Below are positions 25,023-34,042 of a stretch of 64,000 bases of DNA, piece after piece. The number at the start of each line of letters is the position of its first letter. Within the stretch, counting starts at the first letter, position 1. The notes below the pieces were generated by a model that ran no database searches, was not told the DNA's origin, and worked only from the letters and a program-made list of their open reading frames with translations. The stretch spans positions 1 to 64,000 of the forward strand of contig NZ_JADDXU010000013.1 in assembly GCF_015163075.1 (NCBI RefSeq), written 5' to 3'. Made by a program: the position numbers and the translations under genes. This stretch comes from Streptomyces justiciae (lineage in GTDB: Bacteria; Actinomycetota; Actinomycetes; Streptomycetales; Streptomycetaceae).

Positions 25023-25200
25023 TCACGGGCCTGCGGCCCGGAAGCCAGGGTGTCCGGTGTCGGGGGCGAGGCGGTGGACGGACTCGAAGAGGTCCGGTAC
25101 CCGGTCGGCGGGGACGTGTGGGCCGGTGCCGGCCACGGTCACGGTGCGCCCTTCGACGCCGACCGGGACGCGCCGGCCTCGGCATGCATTCGCAGCTTCG
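25023..25200 (-). pseudogene. C-terminal remnant of a sensor histidine kinase
   Basis: On the minus strand one frame reads GRTVTVAGTGPHVPADRVPDL followed by FESVHRL before a stop at 25023. This matches the NTGPxVPxxxVxxLFEPFxRL segment of Streptomyces HATPase domains. No kinase core is present upstream, since the SDR gene begins at 25244 on the same strand as an unrelated frame. It is a short decayed fragment in the 250-bp gap between the exported hydrolase and the SDR gene. Confidence 0.55.
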
Positions 25201-25243
25201 GAGCCCGCGTCCGTGGCGGGCGCGCCCCGGATTCAGGGGTGGG

Positions 25244-25939
25244 TCACCAGGCCATCTCACCGTGACGGTCGCGGAAGGTTCCGGTCGGGCCGTCCGGTCC
25301 GATGGTGGCGAGGTCGACGATCGCGTCGGTGCCCTCGGTCACGGTCTGCGGGCCGCTGTGCCCGTTGAAGTCGGTCGCTGTGTAGCCCGGGTCGGCCGCG
25401 TTCACCTTCACATCCGGCCAGGACTTCGCGTACTGCGTGGTCAGCATGGTCACCGCGGCCTTCGACGCCGTGTAGAGCGGCGCGAGGATCTTCGACTCGA
25501 CGCGTTCGGCGTCGTGGGTGGCCGCGAACGACCCCATGCCGCTCGACACATTGACGATGACCGGGTGCGCGGACTTGCGCAGCAGCGGCAGGAACGCGTG
25601 CGTGACCCGGACGATCCCCACGACATTGACGTCGAACACCTCTTCGGCGTCAGCGGCGGTGATCTGGTCGGCGGGATGGTGCGTCCCGAAAACACCCGCG
25701 TTGTTGATCAGGACGTCGATACCACCCTCGCGAGCCTCGACATGGGCGGCGGCAGCGGCCACCGATGCGTCGTCGGTCACGTCGATCCGTACGAAGCGGG
25801 CCCCGAGCGCGTCGGCGGCCGCCTGTCCGCGCTCCGGATCACGAGCGCCGATGAGGACGGTGTGTCCGGCCTCGATCAAGCGGCGGGCGGTCTCGTAGCC
25901 GAGGGACTTGTTGGCTCCTGTGATGAATGTGGTCGTCAT
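25244..25939 (-). CDS. Short-chain dehydrogenase/reductase
   Basis: A 231-residue classical SDR. The cofactor motif is TGANKSLGYETAR, a TGxxxGxG variant with Ser-Leu-Gly; NNAGVF follows, the catalytic Ser is in NVSSGMGS and the Tyr-Lys pair in YTASKAA. ATG 25939 begins directly with MTTTFITGANK; the open frame upstream has no SDR sequence. It is divergent from an MmyB-type regulator with 103 bp between, a pairing common in Streptomyces in which the regulator represses the SDR. The carbonyl substrate is unknown. Confidence 0.92.
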   Translation of the reverse strand: MTTTFITGANKSLGYETARRLIEAGHTVLIGARDPERGQAAADALGARFVRIDVTDDASVAAAAAHVEAREGGIDVLINNAGVFGTHHPADQITAADAEEVFDVNVVGIVRVTHAFLPLLRKSAHPVIVNVSSGMGSFAATHDAERVESKILAPLYTASKAAVTMLTTQYAKSWPDVKVNAADPGYTATDFNGHSGPQTVTEGTDAIVDLATIGPDGPTGTFRDRHGEMAW

Positions 25940-25970
25940 GCCGTCCACTCTCGGCCCGTGGCGAGAGGCC

Positions 25971-26007
25971 AGCCAGTGCCCTCCATGACGGTAGGACAGC
26001 CAGTACC
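25971..26007. promoter_or_regulatory. Direct repeats in the SDR/MmyB-regulator intergenic region
   Basis: AGCCAGTGCC (25971-25980) and AGCCAGTACC (25998-26007) repeat with a 27-bp period in the divergent promoter region. Such spacing (about 2.5 turns) suits cooperative binding by the adjacent helix-turn-helix regulator. Confidence 0.45.
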
Positions 26008-26042
26008 AGGCACGACGACGGCCCGGCGGACACAATTGCCGG

Positions 26043-26921
26043 GTGGACGAGACCCTGGGCACGGCACTGCACCGCTGGCGCGACCGCCTTTCTCCCGCCG
26101 ACGTCGGACTGACCTCACGGCCCGGACGACGTGCGGTGGGGCTGCGCCGCGAGGAACTGGCCGAACTCGCCGGGCTGTCGGTCGACTACGTGGTCCGCCT
26201 GGAACAGGGACGCGCCAAAACCCCTTCGGCGCAGGTCGTCGCGAGCCTGACCAGGGCGCTGCAACTGCAGCCCATGGAGCGCGATCACGCCTACAGGCTG
26301 GCCGGTCTCCTGCCGCCCCAGGAAGGGACGATCTCCACACATGTGCCGGCCGGTGTCCAACGGATGCTGGCCCGCCTCGGGGAGTTCCCCGCCGGCGTGT
26401 TCAGCGCCGACTGGACCTTGCTGTCCTGGACCCCCGCTTGGTCGGTCCTGATGGGCGACCCGAGCGCGCGGACACACGACGAGCGCAACCTGGCACGGGC
26501 GGTCTTCGCCACAGGGCCCAGCCGGCTCGCGTCCTGGCCCGTGCTCCACGACGACAACGCCCTGAAACCCGCCCTCGTCGCCGACCTGCGCACGGCGCTC
26601 GTCGACTACCCCCGCGACCGCGGCCTGAGCCGTCTCGTAGAGGAACTGCGGTCGGTCAGCGCGGAGTTCGCCCGCCTGTGGGACGAGGGCACGGTCGGCC
26701 CGCACGTCTCGGCCCGCAAGACCGTCGTACACCCCCGGGTGGGTGAGGTGATCTGCGACTGCGACGTGCTCACCGTGCCGGGCTGCGACATCCGCCTCGT
26801 CGTCTACACGGTGGCCGCGGGTTCCCCGGACGCGGAGAAGCTGGAGTTCCTACGCGTCACCAACGGCGTCGGTGCCGAAGGCCCCACGCCTTCAGGGCCC
26901 GGCCTGTTCTCCACGCCGTAA
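26043..26921 (+). CDS. Helix-turn-helix regulator with MmyB-like ligand-binding domain
   Basis: A 292-residue regulator. The XRE-type helix-turn-helix covers about residues 12-85 (GLRREELAELAGLSVDYVVR, LEQGRAKTPSAQVV). The MmyB-like ligand domain follows (PAGVFSADWTLLSWTPAWSVL, then LVEELRSVSAEFARLW) and ends with the usual DCDVLTVPGCDIRLVVYT region. GTG start. Divergent from the SDR gene, which is its probable target. The ligand may be a fatty-acid-like molecule, as found in MmyB structures, but this is inference. Confidence 0.92.
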   Translation: MDETLGTALHRWRDRLSPADVGLTSRPGRRAVGLRREELAELAGLSVDYVVRLEQGRAKTPSAQVVASLTRALQLQPMERDHAYRLAGLLPPQEGTISTHVPAGVQRMLARLGEFPAGVFSADWTLLSWTPAWSVLMGDPSARTHDERNLARAVFATGPSRLASWPVLHDDNALKPALVADLRTALVDYPRDRGLSRLVEELRSVSAEFARLWDEGTVGPHVSARKTVVHPRVGEVICDCDVLTVPGCDIRLVVYTVAAGSPDAEKLEFLRVTNGVGAEGPTPSGPGLFSTP

Positions 26922-27055
26922 GGGCGGGGCCTCACGGCAGGCGGTTCCCGACCTTCAGCGGACAACGTTTGTTGATTTCCCGGGCGATTCAGAAGCGGCG
27001 GAGTACGGCCTTCTGACGCCCACGACACCGAGGATTGACGGCGAATCCGGCCTCG

Positions 27056-27925
27056 TCATCCGAGGGTGTCGATGGCGGTGCGCAGGGCGGTGATGAAGGC
27101 GGTCGTGGCGGGTGGGTCGGGTGGTTCGCCGAACGTGGCGAGGTAGATGCGGCGCCGGAACTCAGTCAGTTCGCTGGCGACGACCCCGTCCGTGTGGTGC
27201 GAGCGCAGTGCGAGGCCGGGCATGGTGGTGACCCCGAGTCCGGCGGCGACGAGCGCCTGCTCGACGACGATGTCGTCGCTGCTGTAGGTGATGCGCGGAC
27301 TGAACCCGGCGGCTTCGCAGAACTGGAGCAGCTCACCACGGCAGTTCTCGCACCCGGCGATCCACGCCGTGTCCCGATGGTCGGCGAGCGCCTGGTCAGG
27401 GCGCCGGCTGAGCAGATACATCGGGTCGTCGAGGAGATAGGAGTAGCGGACGCCGTCCTGCGGCACGGCGTCGTCGTAGCGGTGCACGATCGCAAGGTCG
27501 GCCGAGCCGTCGCGCAGCCGCCGCAGGGCCACCGTGGGATGGGCGTCGGCCAGCTGAAGCTCGATGTTCGGGTACGAGCGGGCCAGCGCCGCGGCCGCGG
27601 GCGGGACCAGGACGCTCAAGGCTGAGCTGAAGGCCGCGACGCGGACCCGGCCGGTCTGCAGCCCTATCTGGGCGGCCAGTTCGGCGCCGGCGGCGTCGAC
27701 CCGGGCGACGATCTCCGCCGCGCGGCGGGCGAGCAGCTCGCCTTCGGGCGTGAGCCGGATGCCACGGCCGGCGCGCTGGATCAGCTTGGCTCCCGTCGCC
27801 GCCTCGAGCCGGGCCAGATGGTGACTGATCGAGGGCTGGGAATAGTGCAACGCCCTGGCCGCCTCGGTGACCGAGCCGTGGGCGGCGACCGCCGCCAGGA
27901 CGCGAAGCCGGACGATATCGAGCAT
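27056..27925 (-). CDS. LysR-family regulator
   Basis: A 289-residue LysR protein with the helix-turn-helix in residues 3-62 (LRVLAAVAAHGSVTEAARAL, SQPSISHHLARLEAATGAKL) and a complete effector domain. The style is that of Streptomyces LysR proteins paired with MFS exporters, and indeed an MFS gene starts 120 bp away in the opposite direction. A CATC-N9-GATG dyad lies immediately before its ATG. Autorepression and activation of the transporter are the expected pattern. Confidence 0.92.
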   Translation of the reverse strand: MLDIVRLRVLAAVAAHGSVTEAARALHYSQPSISHHLARLEAATGAKLIQRAGRGIRLTPEGELLARRAAEIVARVDAAGAELAAQIGLQTGRVRVAAFSSALSVLVPPAAAALARSYPNIELQLADAHPTVALRRLRDGSADLAIVHRYDDAVPQDGVRYSYLLDDPMYLLSRRPDQALADHRDTAWIAGCENCRGELLQFCEAAGFSPRITYSSDDIVVEQALVAAGLGVTTMPGLALRSHHTDGVVASELTEFRRRIYLATFGEPPDPPATTAFITALRTAIDTLG

Positions 27926-27926
27926 T

Positions 27927-27943
27927 CATCAAGGCTATCGATG
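27927..27943. promoter_or_regulatory. Possible LysR box (CATC-N9-GATG)
   Basis: Short interrupted dyad, CATC at 27927-27930 and GATG at 27940-27943, directly upstream of the LysR start. The overall size fits a LysR recognition box, but the arms are only 4 bp, so the call is weak. Confidence 0.3.
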
Positions 27944-28045
27944 GATTCGCGCCGGAGTTGGCATTAGACGCATAAGACCTCTTGGCTGCAGGCTCGTCGG
28001 TGAGCTGAAGGCCCGACAGCGGACGAGAGCTGAGGAGTCCACGGC

Positions 28046-29266
28046 ATGCGTACGTACCGAGAACTGTTTCGAACGCCCGAGTTCACCCCGCTGTTCGCGG
28101 CTTCGTGCGCGCAGGTCGCCTCGACGACGCTGAACGGGCTGGCGCTCGCCACGCTGGTGTACGCCCGCACGGACTCGCCGTTGATGGCGGCGTTGAGCAT
28201 GTTCGGGCCGTCCTTCGCCGAACTGGTCGGGGCGGCCACGCTGCTGTCGGTGGCCGACCGGGTGCCACCGCGTGCGGCGCTGACGCTGACCGCGGTGGCC
28301 GGGGGTCTGGGCGGATCGGCGCTGACCGTGCCGGGCCTGCCGCTGTGGGCCATGTTCGCGGTGATCCTGGCTCTTGGCCTGGTCGGCTCGATCGGCGGAG
28401 GTGTCCGGTACGGCTTGCTCAACGAGATCGTGCCGACGAACGGGTACGTGCTGGGCCGCTCGGTGCTCAACATCTCGGTCGGCGCGATGCAGATCGCCGG
28501 CTTCGCGCTCGGCGGCATCCTGCTGGCGGTGGTGTCGCCGCGTGCGACGCTGGCCATCAGCGCCGCGTTGGCCTTCCTCGCGGCTCTGGTGCTGCGGTGC
28601 GGACTCAGCGCCCGGCCGGCGCGGGTGCCCGGCCGCCCGTCCGTCGCGGCCACCTGGCAGGTCAACCGGCACCTGCTGGCCACGCCGGCCCGCCGGGCGG
28701 TCTACCTGGCGATGTGGGTGCCCAACGGCCTGGTGGTGGGCTGCGAGGCGCTGTTCGTACCCTACGCACCGCGGTCTGCCGCCGCGCTGTTCGTCGCGGC
28801 GGCGTTGGGGATGCTGCTCGGCGATCTGGTCGCCGGGCGGTTCATGTCGCCACAGGTACGGCTACGGTGCGTCACCCCGCTGCGATTCGCGCTCGCGCTG
28901 CCGTACCTGCTCTTCGTGATGCCGCTGAGCACGCCGATCGCGGCAGGCGTCGTCGCGGTTGCCGCGACCGGTTTCGCGTCCACGCTGCTGCTGCAGGAAC
29001 GGCTGATGACGCTGATCGGTGAAGAGGTCCGCGGCCAGGCGCTGGGCCTGCACGTCACCGGCATGAAGGCGATGCAGGCGGTCGGCGCCACGGCGGCCGG
29101 ACTGCTCGCGCAGTACCTGCCCGCGGGTACGGCGATGGCCGTGATGGCGGTGGCATCGCTCGCCGTCACCTCGATGCTCAGCCCCGCCCTGCGCCTGCCG
29201 TCGAACGGGACCCCGCCGCCCGGACCACAGCCGGCCCCTGCGCAGGCACTGGCCGAACGCCCCTGA
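28046..29266 (+). CDS. MFS transporter
   Basis: A 406-residue membrane protein with about 12 hydrophobic helices. The N-terminal YRELFRTPEFTPLFAASCAQ is typical of actinobacterial MFS exporters of the MFS_1/macrolide-efflux type; LLNEIVPTNGYVLGRSVLNI lies in the central part and the C-terminus is a Pro-rich cytoplasmic tail. ATG start at 28046. Divergent from the LysR regulator and followed after 30 bp by a convergent GntR-TetR regulator. Substrate unknown. Confidence 0.9.
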   Translation: MRTYRELFRTPEFTPLFAASCAQVASTTLNGLALATLVYARTDSPLMAALSMFGPSFAELVGAATLLSVADRVPPRAALTLTAVAGGLGGSALTVPGLPLWAMFAVILALGLVGSIGGGVRYGLLNEIVPTNGYVLGRSVLNISVGAMQIAGFALGGILLAVVSPRATLAISAALAFLAALVLRCGLSARPARVPGRPSVAATWQVNRHLLATPARRAVYLAMWVPNGLVVGCEALFVPYAPRSAAALFVAAALGMLLGDLVAGRFMSPQVRLRCVTPLRFALALPYLLFVMPLSTPIAAGVVAVAATGFASTLLLQERLMTLIGEEVRGQALGLHVTGMKAMQAVGATAAGLLAQYLPAGTAMAVMAVASLAVTSMLSPALRLPSNGTPPPGPQPAPAQALAERP

Positions 29267-29295
29267 AACACTCTTGGCCCGCCGCTCGTTCGAGC

Positions 29296-30303
29296 TCAGG
29301 GAATGCGCGCCACCATCGCGGCGATGCCGTCGAGTTGGTGGCGCAGGCCGAATTCGAAGAGTTCGTCGAGGTCGGCGGTGGTGGTGGCGTCGGTGGGGAT
29401 GCAGGCCGCGAGGGCCTGGAAGCGCCCGGACCCGAATATTTCCGCGTGCAGGGCGCGCTCGGCGGCGATTCGCTGCTGCCCGGTCACACCGGTGTCGTGC
29501 TCGGCTTGCACCTCCAGTGCGTTGCTCGCGGCGATGCCGCCGACGTAGCCGTCGAGCGCGAGCACAGTGTGCAGCATGTCGTGTCGGCTGAGCCCGAGTC
29601 CGTCCAGAGCTCTGAGTTCCCAGTCGACCATCCGGATCCCGCTGAACACCGCCGGCGGGCGGACGAGGGAATTGTGCATGATCGTAGGTAGCCAAGGGTG
29701 CCTGCGGTAGACGCGCCACTGCAGCCGTGCCGCCAGTTCGAGTTTGGCGCGCCAGCCGGGCGGGCCGGGCTCGGGCAGTTCCTCCTCGCCGAACGCCACG
29801 TCCGCCATCAGGCGCAGCAGTTCCTCCTTGTCCGGGATGTAGCGGTAGAGCGACATGGGACCGACCTCCAGGTCCGCCGCCAGGCGACGCATCGTCAGCG
29901 CGTTGAGCCCGTCGCGGTCCGCGAGCCGGATCGCCGCCCGGATCACCACCTCTCGCGTCGAGCCCGGCTCGACCGTGCCCCGCGCTCTCGGCCGGGCGGT
30001 GCCCGGGGTGGCCGCATCGGCCTCGTCCGGGCGGCTCGGGCCGGGGGCGTCTCCGCCGGGATGCCGCTCCTCGGCGGGCGGGCGCTCGAGGACGATCGTC
30101 CCGCCGCCGGGCACGGACCGGACCCAGCCCTGGTCGCGCAGCGCGCCGAGCGCCTTGGCGGCCGTGGCCATGGCCACCCCGTGCTCTCGGACGATCTGCC
30201 GCGTGGACGGCACCCGCTGCCCCGCCACGAGCTCGCCCGACAGAATCCGATCGCGGATCTCCGCCGCGATGCGGAGGTAAGGGGGAGGAGGTGATGCGGT
30301 CAT
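29296..30303 (-). CDS. Double-HTH regulator: GntR winged helix fused to TetR
   Basis: A 335-residue fusion. Residues 8-75 are a GntR winged helix (IAAEIRDRILSGELVAGQRV, STRQIVREHGVAMATAAKAL). A Pro/Ala/Glu-rich linker follows to about 110. Residues 113-160 are a TetR helix-turn-helix (LNALTMRRLAADLEVGPMSL, YRYIPDKEELL), then a TetR C-terminal domain with RRHPWLPTIM. So one chain carries two complete DNA-binding domains. ATG start. The upstream region holds a CCGTAC-N7-GTACGG dyad. Similar fusions occur in actinobacteria next to drug exporters. Confidence 0.92.
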   Translation of the reverse strand: MTASPPPPYLRIAAEIRDRILSGELVAGQRVPSTRQIVREHGVAMATAAKALGALRDQGWVRSVPGGGTIVLERPPAEERHPGGDAPGPSRPDEADAATPGTARPRARGTVEPGSTREVVIRAAIRLADRDGLNALTMRRLAADLEVGPMSLYRYIPDKEELLRLMADVAFGEEELPEPGPPGWRAKLELAARLQWRVYRRHPWLPTIMHNSLVRPPAVFSGIRMVDWELRALDGLGLSRHDMLHTVLALDGYVGGIAASNALEVQAEHDTGVTGQQRIAAERALHAEIFGSGRFQALAACIPTDATTTADLDELFEFGLRHQLDGIAAMVARIP

Positions 30304-30370
30304 GCGGTGAGCTCCAACCGTTCTAGTGCACTGCGGCTCGTGGCGCGGCGATCAGCCCGAGATAGCTCTA

Positions 30371-30389
30371 CCGTACTAGGACGGTACGG
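30371..30389. promoter_or_regulatory. Dyad upstream of the GntR-TetR gene
   Basis: CCGTAC (30371-30376) and GTACGG (30384-30389) are perfect complements separated by 7 bp, about 70 bp upstream of the regulator start. A separate 8-bp palindrome AGTGCACT is at 30325-30332. Two distinct palindromes would suit a protein with two DNA-binding domains, which is an inference. Confidence 0.45.
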
Positions 30390-30533
30390 ATACCGGCCAT
30401 TAATAACCTGCCTATGGCTTGGCCATTCTCTGGTCGGCGCGCATGGACACGGATACGTTGTACGCGCGACAACCCGACGCAGCGGAGACGCCCGTACGGC
30501 CGAAGAGGCCTTGCGGCGCAGGGAGTGGGGAAC

Positions 30534-32150
30534 ATGCCCGACAGCAAGGAAACGGTCGGCCGCCACGGTGGAGGCGGCGGGGCGAGGTCGCGACGTGAGG
30601 TGCTCGGCAGGGCGGTCACGCTCGCCGGCACTGCGCTGACGGCCACCGCCGTGGCGCCGACGCCTGCGAGGGCAACGACGGACGTCGGCGGACCGGCCGG
30701 TGCCGATGCTGACGAGTCCTACGCGTTGACGCATGTCACGGTGATCGACGCGACAGGCGCGCCGGCCAGGGGTGACATGACCGTGGTGGTGAACGGCGCG
30801 CGTATCGCCGCCGTGGGCAGGACCGGTACGGTCGCGGTCCCGCCCGGTGCACGGGTGGTGGACCTCGCCGGCAAGTACGTCATACCGGGCCTGATCGAAT
30901 CACACGTCCACAGCGTCGGGCCGGAGGCGGTGGTACCGCCGCTGTACGCGCTGACCGGCGTGACGACGGTACGGGAGATGCGCGGGGAAGCACTGCACCA
31001 CGAGTGGCGGCACAAGATCGAGAGCGGTCGGCTGCTGGGCCCCCGATGGCTCATCGGCAGCGCGATCGTCGACGGACGCCCCTCCCTGCACACACACGAC
31101 ACGGGTTCGCTCATCGAGGTCGCGAACGCGGAGGAGGCGAGGCAGGCGGTGCGGCAGGCGCAGCGGGAGAACGCCGATTTCGTGAAGGTCTACTCGCGGC
31201 TCAACCGCGCGTCGTACCTGGCGATCGCCGACGAGGCGCGGCGCCGGCGGATCCCGTTCGCCGGGCACTGCCCGGACACGGTCAGCGTTCCCGAGGCCAT
31301 CAGGACCAGGCATCAGACCTTCGAGCACATGGACTCTCTGATGCTGGCGACATCGGCACACGAGAAGGAGATCCGCGAAGGCCTGGCGGCGATCACCGTC
31401 GACGCGTCCCAGGACGGCTTCCACCGCTACCGTGACTGGTACGCGGCGGTGCATCCGCTGGAGTACGAGGCCGTGCTCGGATACGACCGGGCCAAGGCGC
31501 GCGCGTTGTTCGCCGATCTGGCCGGCGACCGCAGCGGTGTCGTGCCCACGCTCGTCATACACCGAGTTCTGGAAGTGCCGGAAGAAAACCACGAGACCGA
31601 CGAGTGGAAGTACCTGCCCGCCTCGATGACCGGCTGGTGGCGTGAGGTCGCCGACGTCGTGACCGGCGGCCGTACACCCGAGCAGGCAAGGCGAATCCGC
31701 GAGATCTTCGACCACAAGCGGAAGCTCGTGGGACAGATGCGGCGAAGCGGGGTGCGGATCCTCGCGGGCACCGACACCGGCAACCCCTTCGTCGTGCCGG
31801 GCTTCGCGCTGCACGACGAATTGGAGCTCCTCGTCGGCGCGGGCCTGACGGCCATGCAGGCCCTGCAGGCCGCTACCGAGCAGCCGGCCCGGGTGTTCGG
31901 CCTGGGCCACGCATTGGGCACGGTGGAAAGCGGCAAGCTGGCCGACCTGGTGGTCCTGGACGCGGACCCGCTCTCCGACATCCGCAACACGAGAGGCATT
32001 CACGCGCTCGTCGTCAACGGACGTCTGATCACCCACCAGGAGCGGGCGGGCCTACTGAAGGACATCGAGAAGACGGCCGGTTCCGAGCAGCCCTCCACGA
32101 CAGGCACGGCGACGGCCCAAGGCTGCGGCTGCATGGACAAACTCCGGTAA
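30534..32150 (+). CDS. Tat-exported amidohydrolase (imidazolonepropionase/prolidase-like)
   Basis: A 538-residue metal-dependent hydrolase. The leader has SRREVLGRAVTLAGTALTAT, a Tat motif, and an ARA-type cleavage site, so the enzyme is exported folded. The amidohydrolase ligands are HVHS in LIESHVHSVG, the bridging Lys in DFVKVYS, His in FAGHC, His in FEHMD and the catalytic Asp in AGTDTGNP. The C-terminal beta part ends in LADLVVLDADPL. ATG 30534 lies 9 bases after GGGAG. Related proteins hydrolyse Xaa-Pro dipeptides or cyclic amides; the exact substrate is unclear. Confidence 0.88.
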   Translation: MPDSKETVGRHGGGGGARSRREVLGRAVTLAGTALTATAVAPTPARATTDVGGPAGADADESYALTHVTVIDATGAPARGDMTVVVNGARIAAVGRTGTVAVPPGARVVDLAGKYVIPGLIESHVHSVGPEAVVPPLYALTGVTTVREMRGEALHHEWRHKIESGRLLGPRWLIGSAIVDGRPSLHTHDTGSLIEVANAEEARQAVRQAQRENADFVKVYSRLNRASYLAIADEARRRRIPFAGHCPDTVSVPEAIRTRHQTFEHMDSLMLATSAHEKEIREGLAAITVDASQDGFHRYRDWYAAVHPLEYEAVLGYDRAKARALFADLAGDRSGVVPTLVIHRVLEVPEENHETDEWKYLPASMTGWWREVADVVTGGRTPEQARRIREIFDHKRKLVGQMRRSGVRILAGTDTGNPFVVPGFALHDELELLVGAGLTAMQALQAATEQPARVFGLGHALGTVESGKLADLVVLDADPLSDIRNTRGIHALVVNGRLITHQERAGLLKDIEKTAGSEQPSTTGTATAQGCGCMDKLR

Positions 32151-32239
32151 CAGGCGGGGCGTTGATCGAGCCGACTGTCTCAACAACCGCACCGAGCTCG
32201 TCGCCTCCTGGGCAGGGGAAGACGCCTTGCTGAGAAACG

Positions 32240-33164
32240 ATGTGCCCTCGGATACTTCGACACGCTGTCGAACTGGGGGCGGTGGGGCGACGACCACGAG
32301 CTCGGCACCCTGAACCACATCACCCACGACGTCCGGCTGGCGGCGGCGCGGGCCGTGCGCCACGGCCGGAGCGTGTCGTGCGCATGGGAGATCACCGTGC
32401 CGGAGGAGATGGAGAGATCGACGACGACGTGCCCGTGCGCCGCCGACATGCCGGGTATGGCCACCATGCCGCTGCCCGGGTTCCGTAACGACCGGCACTG
32501 GGGCTTCTCGAACGAGCGGCTCGGCATCCTGTTCCACGGCAACACCATCACCCACGTCGACTCGCCGTGCCACATCTTCTGGGACGGCACGATGTACAAC
32601 GGACGGCCGCACTCGCTGGTCGGCGCCGCAACGGGGTCGGCGTGGGCGGCCGTCACGGCGGCGGCGAACGGAATCATGACGCGCGGCGTCCTGCTGGACA
32701 TCGCGAAGGTCCGCGGTGTGCCGTGGCTGGAACCGGGACAAGGTGTCTTTCCCGAGGATCTCGAGGAGGCCGAGCGCCGCCATGGTGTGCACGTGCGACC
32801 CGGCGACGCGGTTCTCCTGCGGACCGGCTATGGCCGCGCCCGGCACGAGGCCGGCGCGACCACCGGCGTCACGCAGGCCGGATGGCACGCGTCCTGCCTG
32901 CCATGGCTTCATGAAAGGCAGGTTGCGCTGATCGCCGCCGACACCCCTCAGGACGTTCAGCCGTCCGGGTACGAAGACCTGGCGATGCCGGTTCACACCG
33001 TGGGCCTCGTCGCGATGGGGCTGTGGCTGGTGGACAACTGCGACCTGGAGGCATGCGCGGTGACGGCCGCCGAACTCGGCCAGTGGGACTTCCAGTTCGC
33101 GGTCGCTCCGGTCCGCTTCGCGGGTACCTCCGGCAGCCCGGTCAACCCGATCGCCATGTTCTGA
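32240..33164 (+). CDS. Cyclase/kynurenine-formamidase-like hydrolase, start displaced by one base
   Basis: Metal-dependent cyclase-family hydrolase with the motif THVDSPCHIFWDG. The family's conserved N-terminal part, LGYFDTLSNWGRWGDDHELG then TLNHIT, is encoded from about 32247 in the same frame as the body, but that frame has no ATG, GTG or TTG until GTG 32355, which would cut this part off. ATG 32240 lies in another frame. One extra C in the CCC run at 32245-32247 would explain it (ATG TGC CTC GGA otherwise). The gene is either frameshifted near codon 3, or translated as a short form from 32355. It follows the exported amidohydrolase by 90 bp. Confidence 0.75.
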
Positions 33165-33540
33165 CCGCGGTTCACGAGGGGGTGTGCGGGCTGTGAAGAA
33201 TCCGGCCGGCACGCGGAACGCGGTCATGGTAGGCGGTTCATGTCGGTCCGCGGCAGGTCTTCGGCGAGTCGGGCCAGAGGGTCCGGCGCGCCTGACGACC
33301 GTCCTTCACAAGGTCGGCCGAGCCTGAAAGCGTCACCTCCTTCCGTTGGTGGCCGATCGCCCGGCCCCGGCCCGGCGCCGTGCTTGTCGAGTTCCATAGG
33401 GCCGAGTTCGCAGGGATCTGGCTTTCCCGGGCCATAGCCGCCAACCCCCTTTCGGATATAGCTGAAACCTTTGGTGACGATGGGACCCCCGTTCCAGTCT
33501 TGGCGTGCGAGTGCGACCACTCAGCTACCCGGGGGATGAC
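33165..33540. other. Intergenic region without a supported gene
   Basis: A 376-bp gap between the cyclase and the lectin operon. A minus-strand frame (33224-33520) is open but Gly/Pro-rich, lacks a ribosome site and resembles no family, so it is not called. The 3' part must hold the promoter of the lectin operon; its AT-richer stretch TTTCGGATATAGCTG (33453-33467) is the best candidate, weakly supported. Confidence 0.4.
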
Positions 33541-34014
33541 ATGAAGTCACTCAAGACCGCCGCGGCGGCCCTGCTCTGCGCGGGCGCACTGGTCACCGCG
33601 ACCGGCAGTGCCGAGGCCGCGCAGGAGTCCCAGGACGGCGGCAGCGCCGTCCTGGTCGTGAACACCTTCCAGAGCCTCGGCACGCAGCGCTGCATGGACG
33701 ACAGTTGGGAGTACGGGTTCCGTACGTTCCCCTGCAACAGCGGCGCCTACCAGCAGTGGGACGTCCACGTCTTCAACGACGGCACGCGCCGCTTCCAGAA
33801 CAAGGTCACGGGACGCTGCCTCTACGACGGCCCGGCCGGGTTCAGCGCACAGTACTGCGACAGCTCCGAGTACGTGAGCTGGTACGTCTCCCACCACCAC
33901 TCGGTGCGCCTCACCTTCCGCAACCAGTACACCGACCACTGCATCGACGACAGCGACGACAGCGGATTCCGCACCACCCGCTGCAACGGCGGCATCTACC
34001 AGGACTGGGTCTGA
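33541..34014 (+). CDS. Secreted beta-trefoil (ricin-like) lectin domain protein
   Basis: A 157-residue protein with a Sec signal peptide (MKSLKTAAAALLCAGALVTA, cleavage near GSAEA-A). The mature part has three repeats of about 40 residues: RCMDDSWEYGFRTFPC...YQQW, RCLYDGPAGFSAQYC...VSWY and HCIDDSDDSGFRTTRC...YQDW, which is the QxW-type beta-trefoil pattern. Each repeat carries a Cys pair. No catalytic domain is fused, so it is a stand-alone carbohydrate-binding module. ATG 33541 has GGGGG six bases upstream. It begins an operon with two cell-wall-related genes. Confidence 0.85.
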   Translation: MKSLKTAAAALLCAGALVTATGSAEAAQESQDGGSAVLVVNTFQSLGTQRCMDDSWEYGFRTFPCNSGAYQQWDVHVFNDGTRRFQNKVTGRCLYDGPAGFSAQYCDSSEYVSWYVSHHHSVRLTFRNQYTDHCIDDSDDSGFRTTRCNGGIYQDWV

Positions 34015-34042
34015 CGCCCCACCACAGGGAGAAGAGGCGCAC

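Noticed and set aside
33224..33520. Minus-strand frame of 98 codons upstream of the lectin gene
   Set aside because: Gly/Pro-rich, no ribosome binding site, no recognised motif, and it overlaps the promoter region of the lectin operon.
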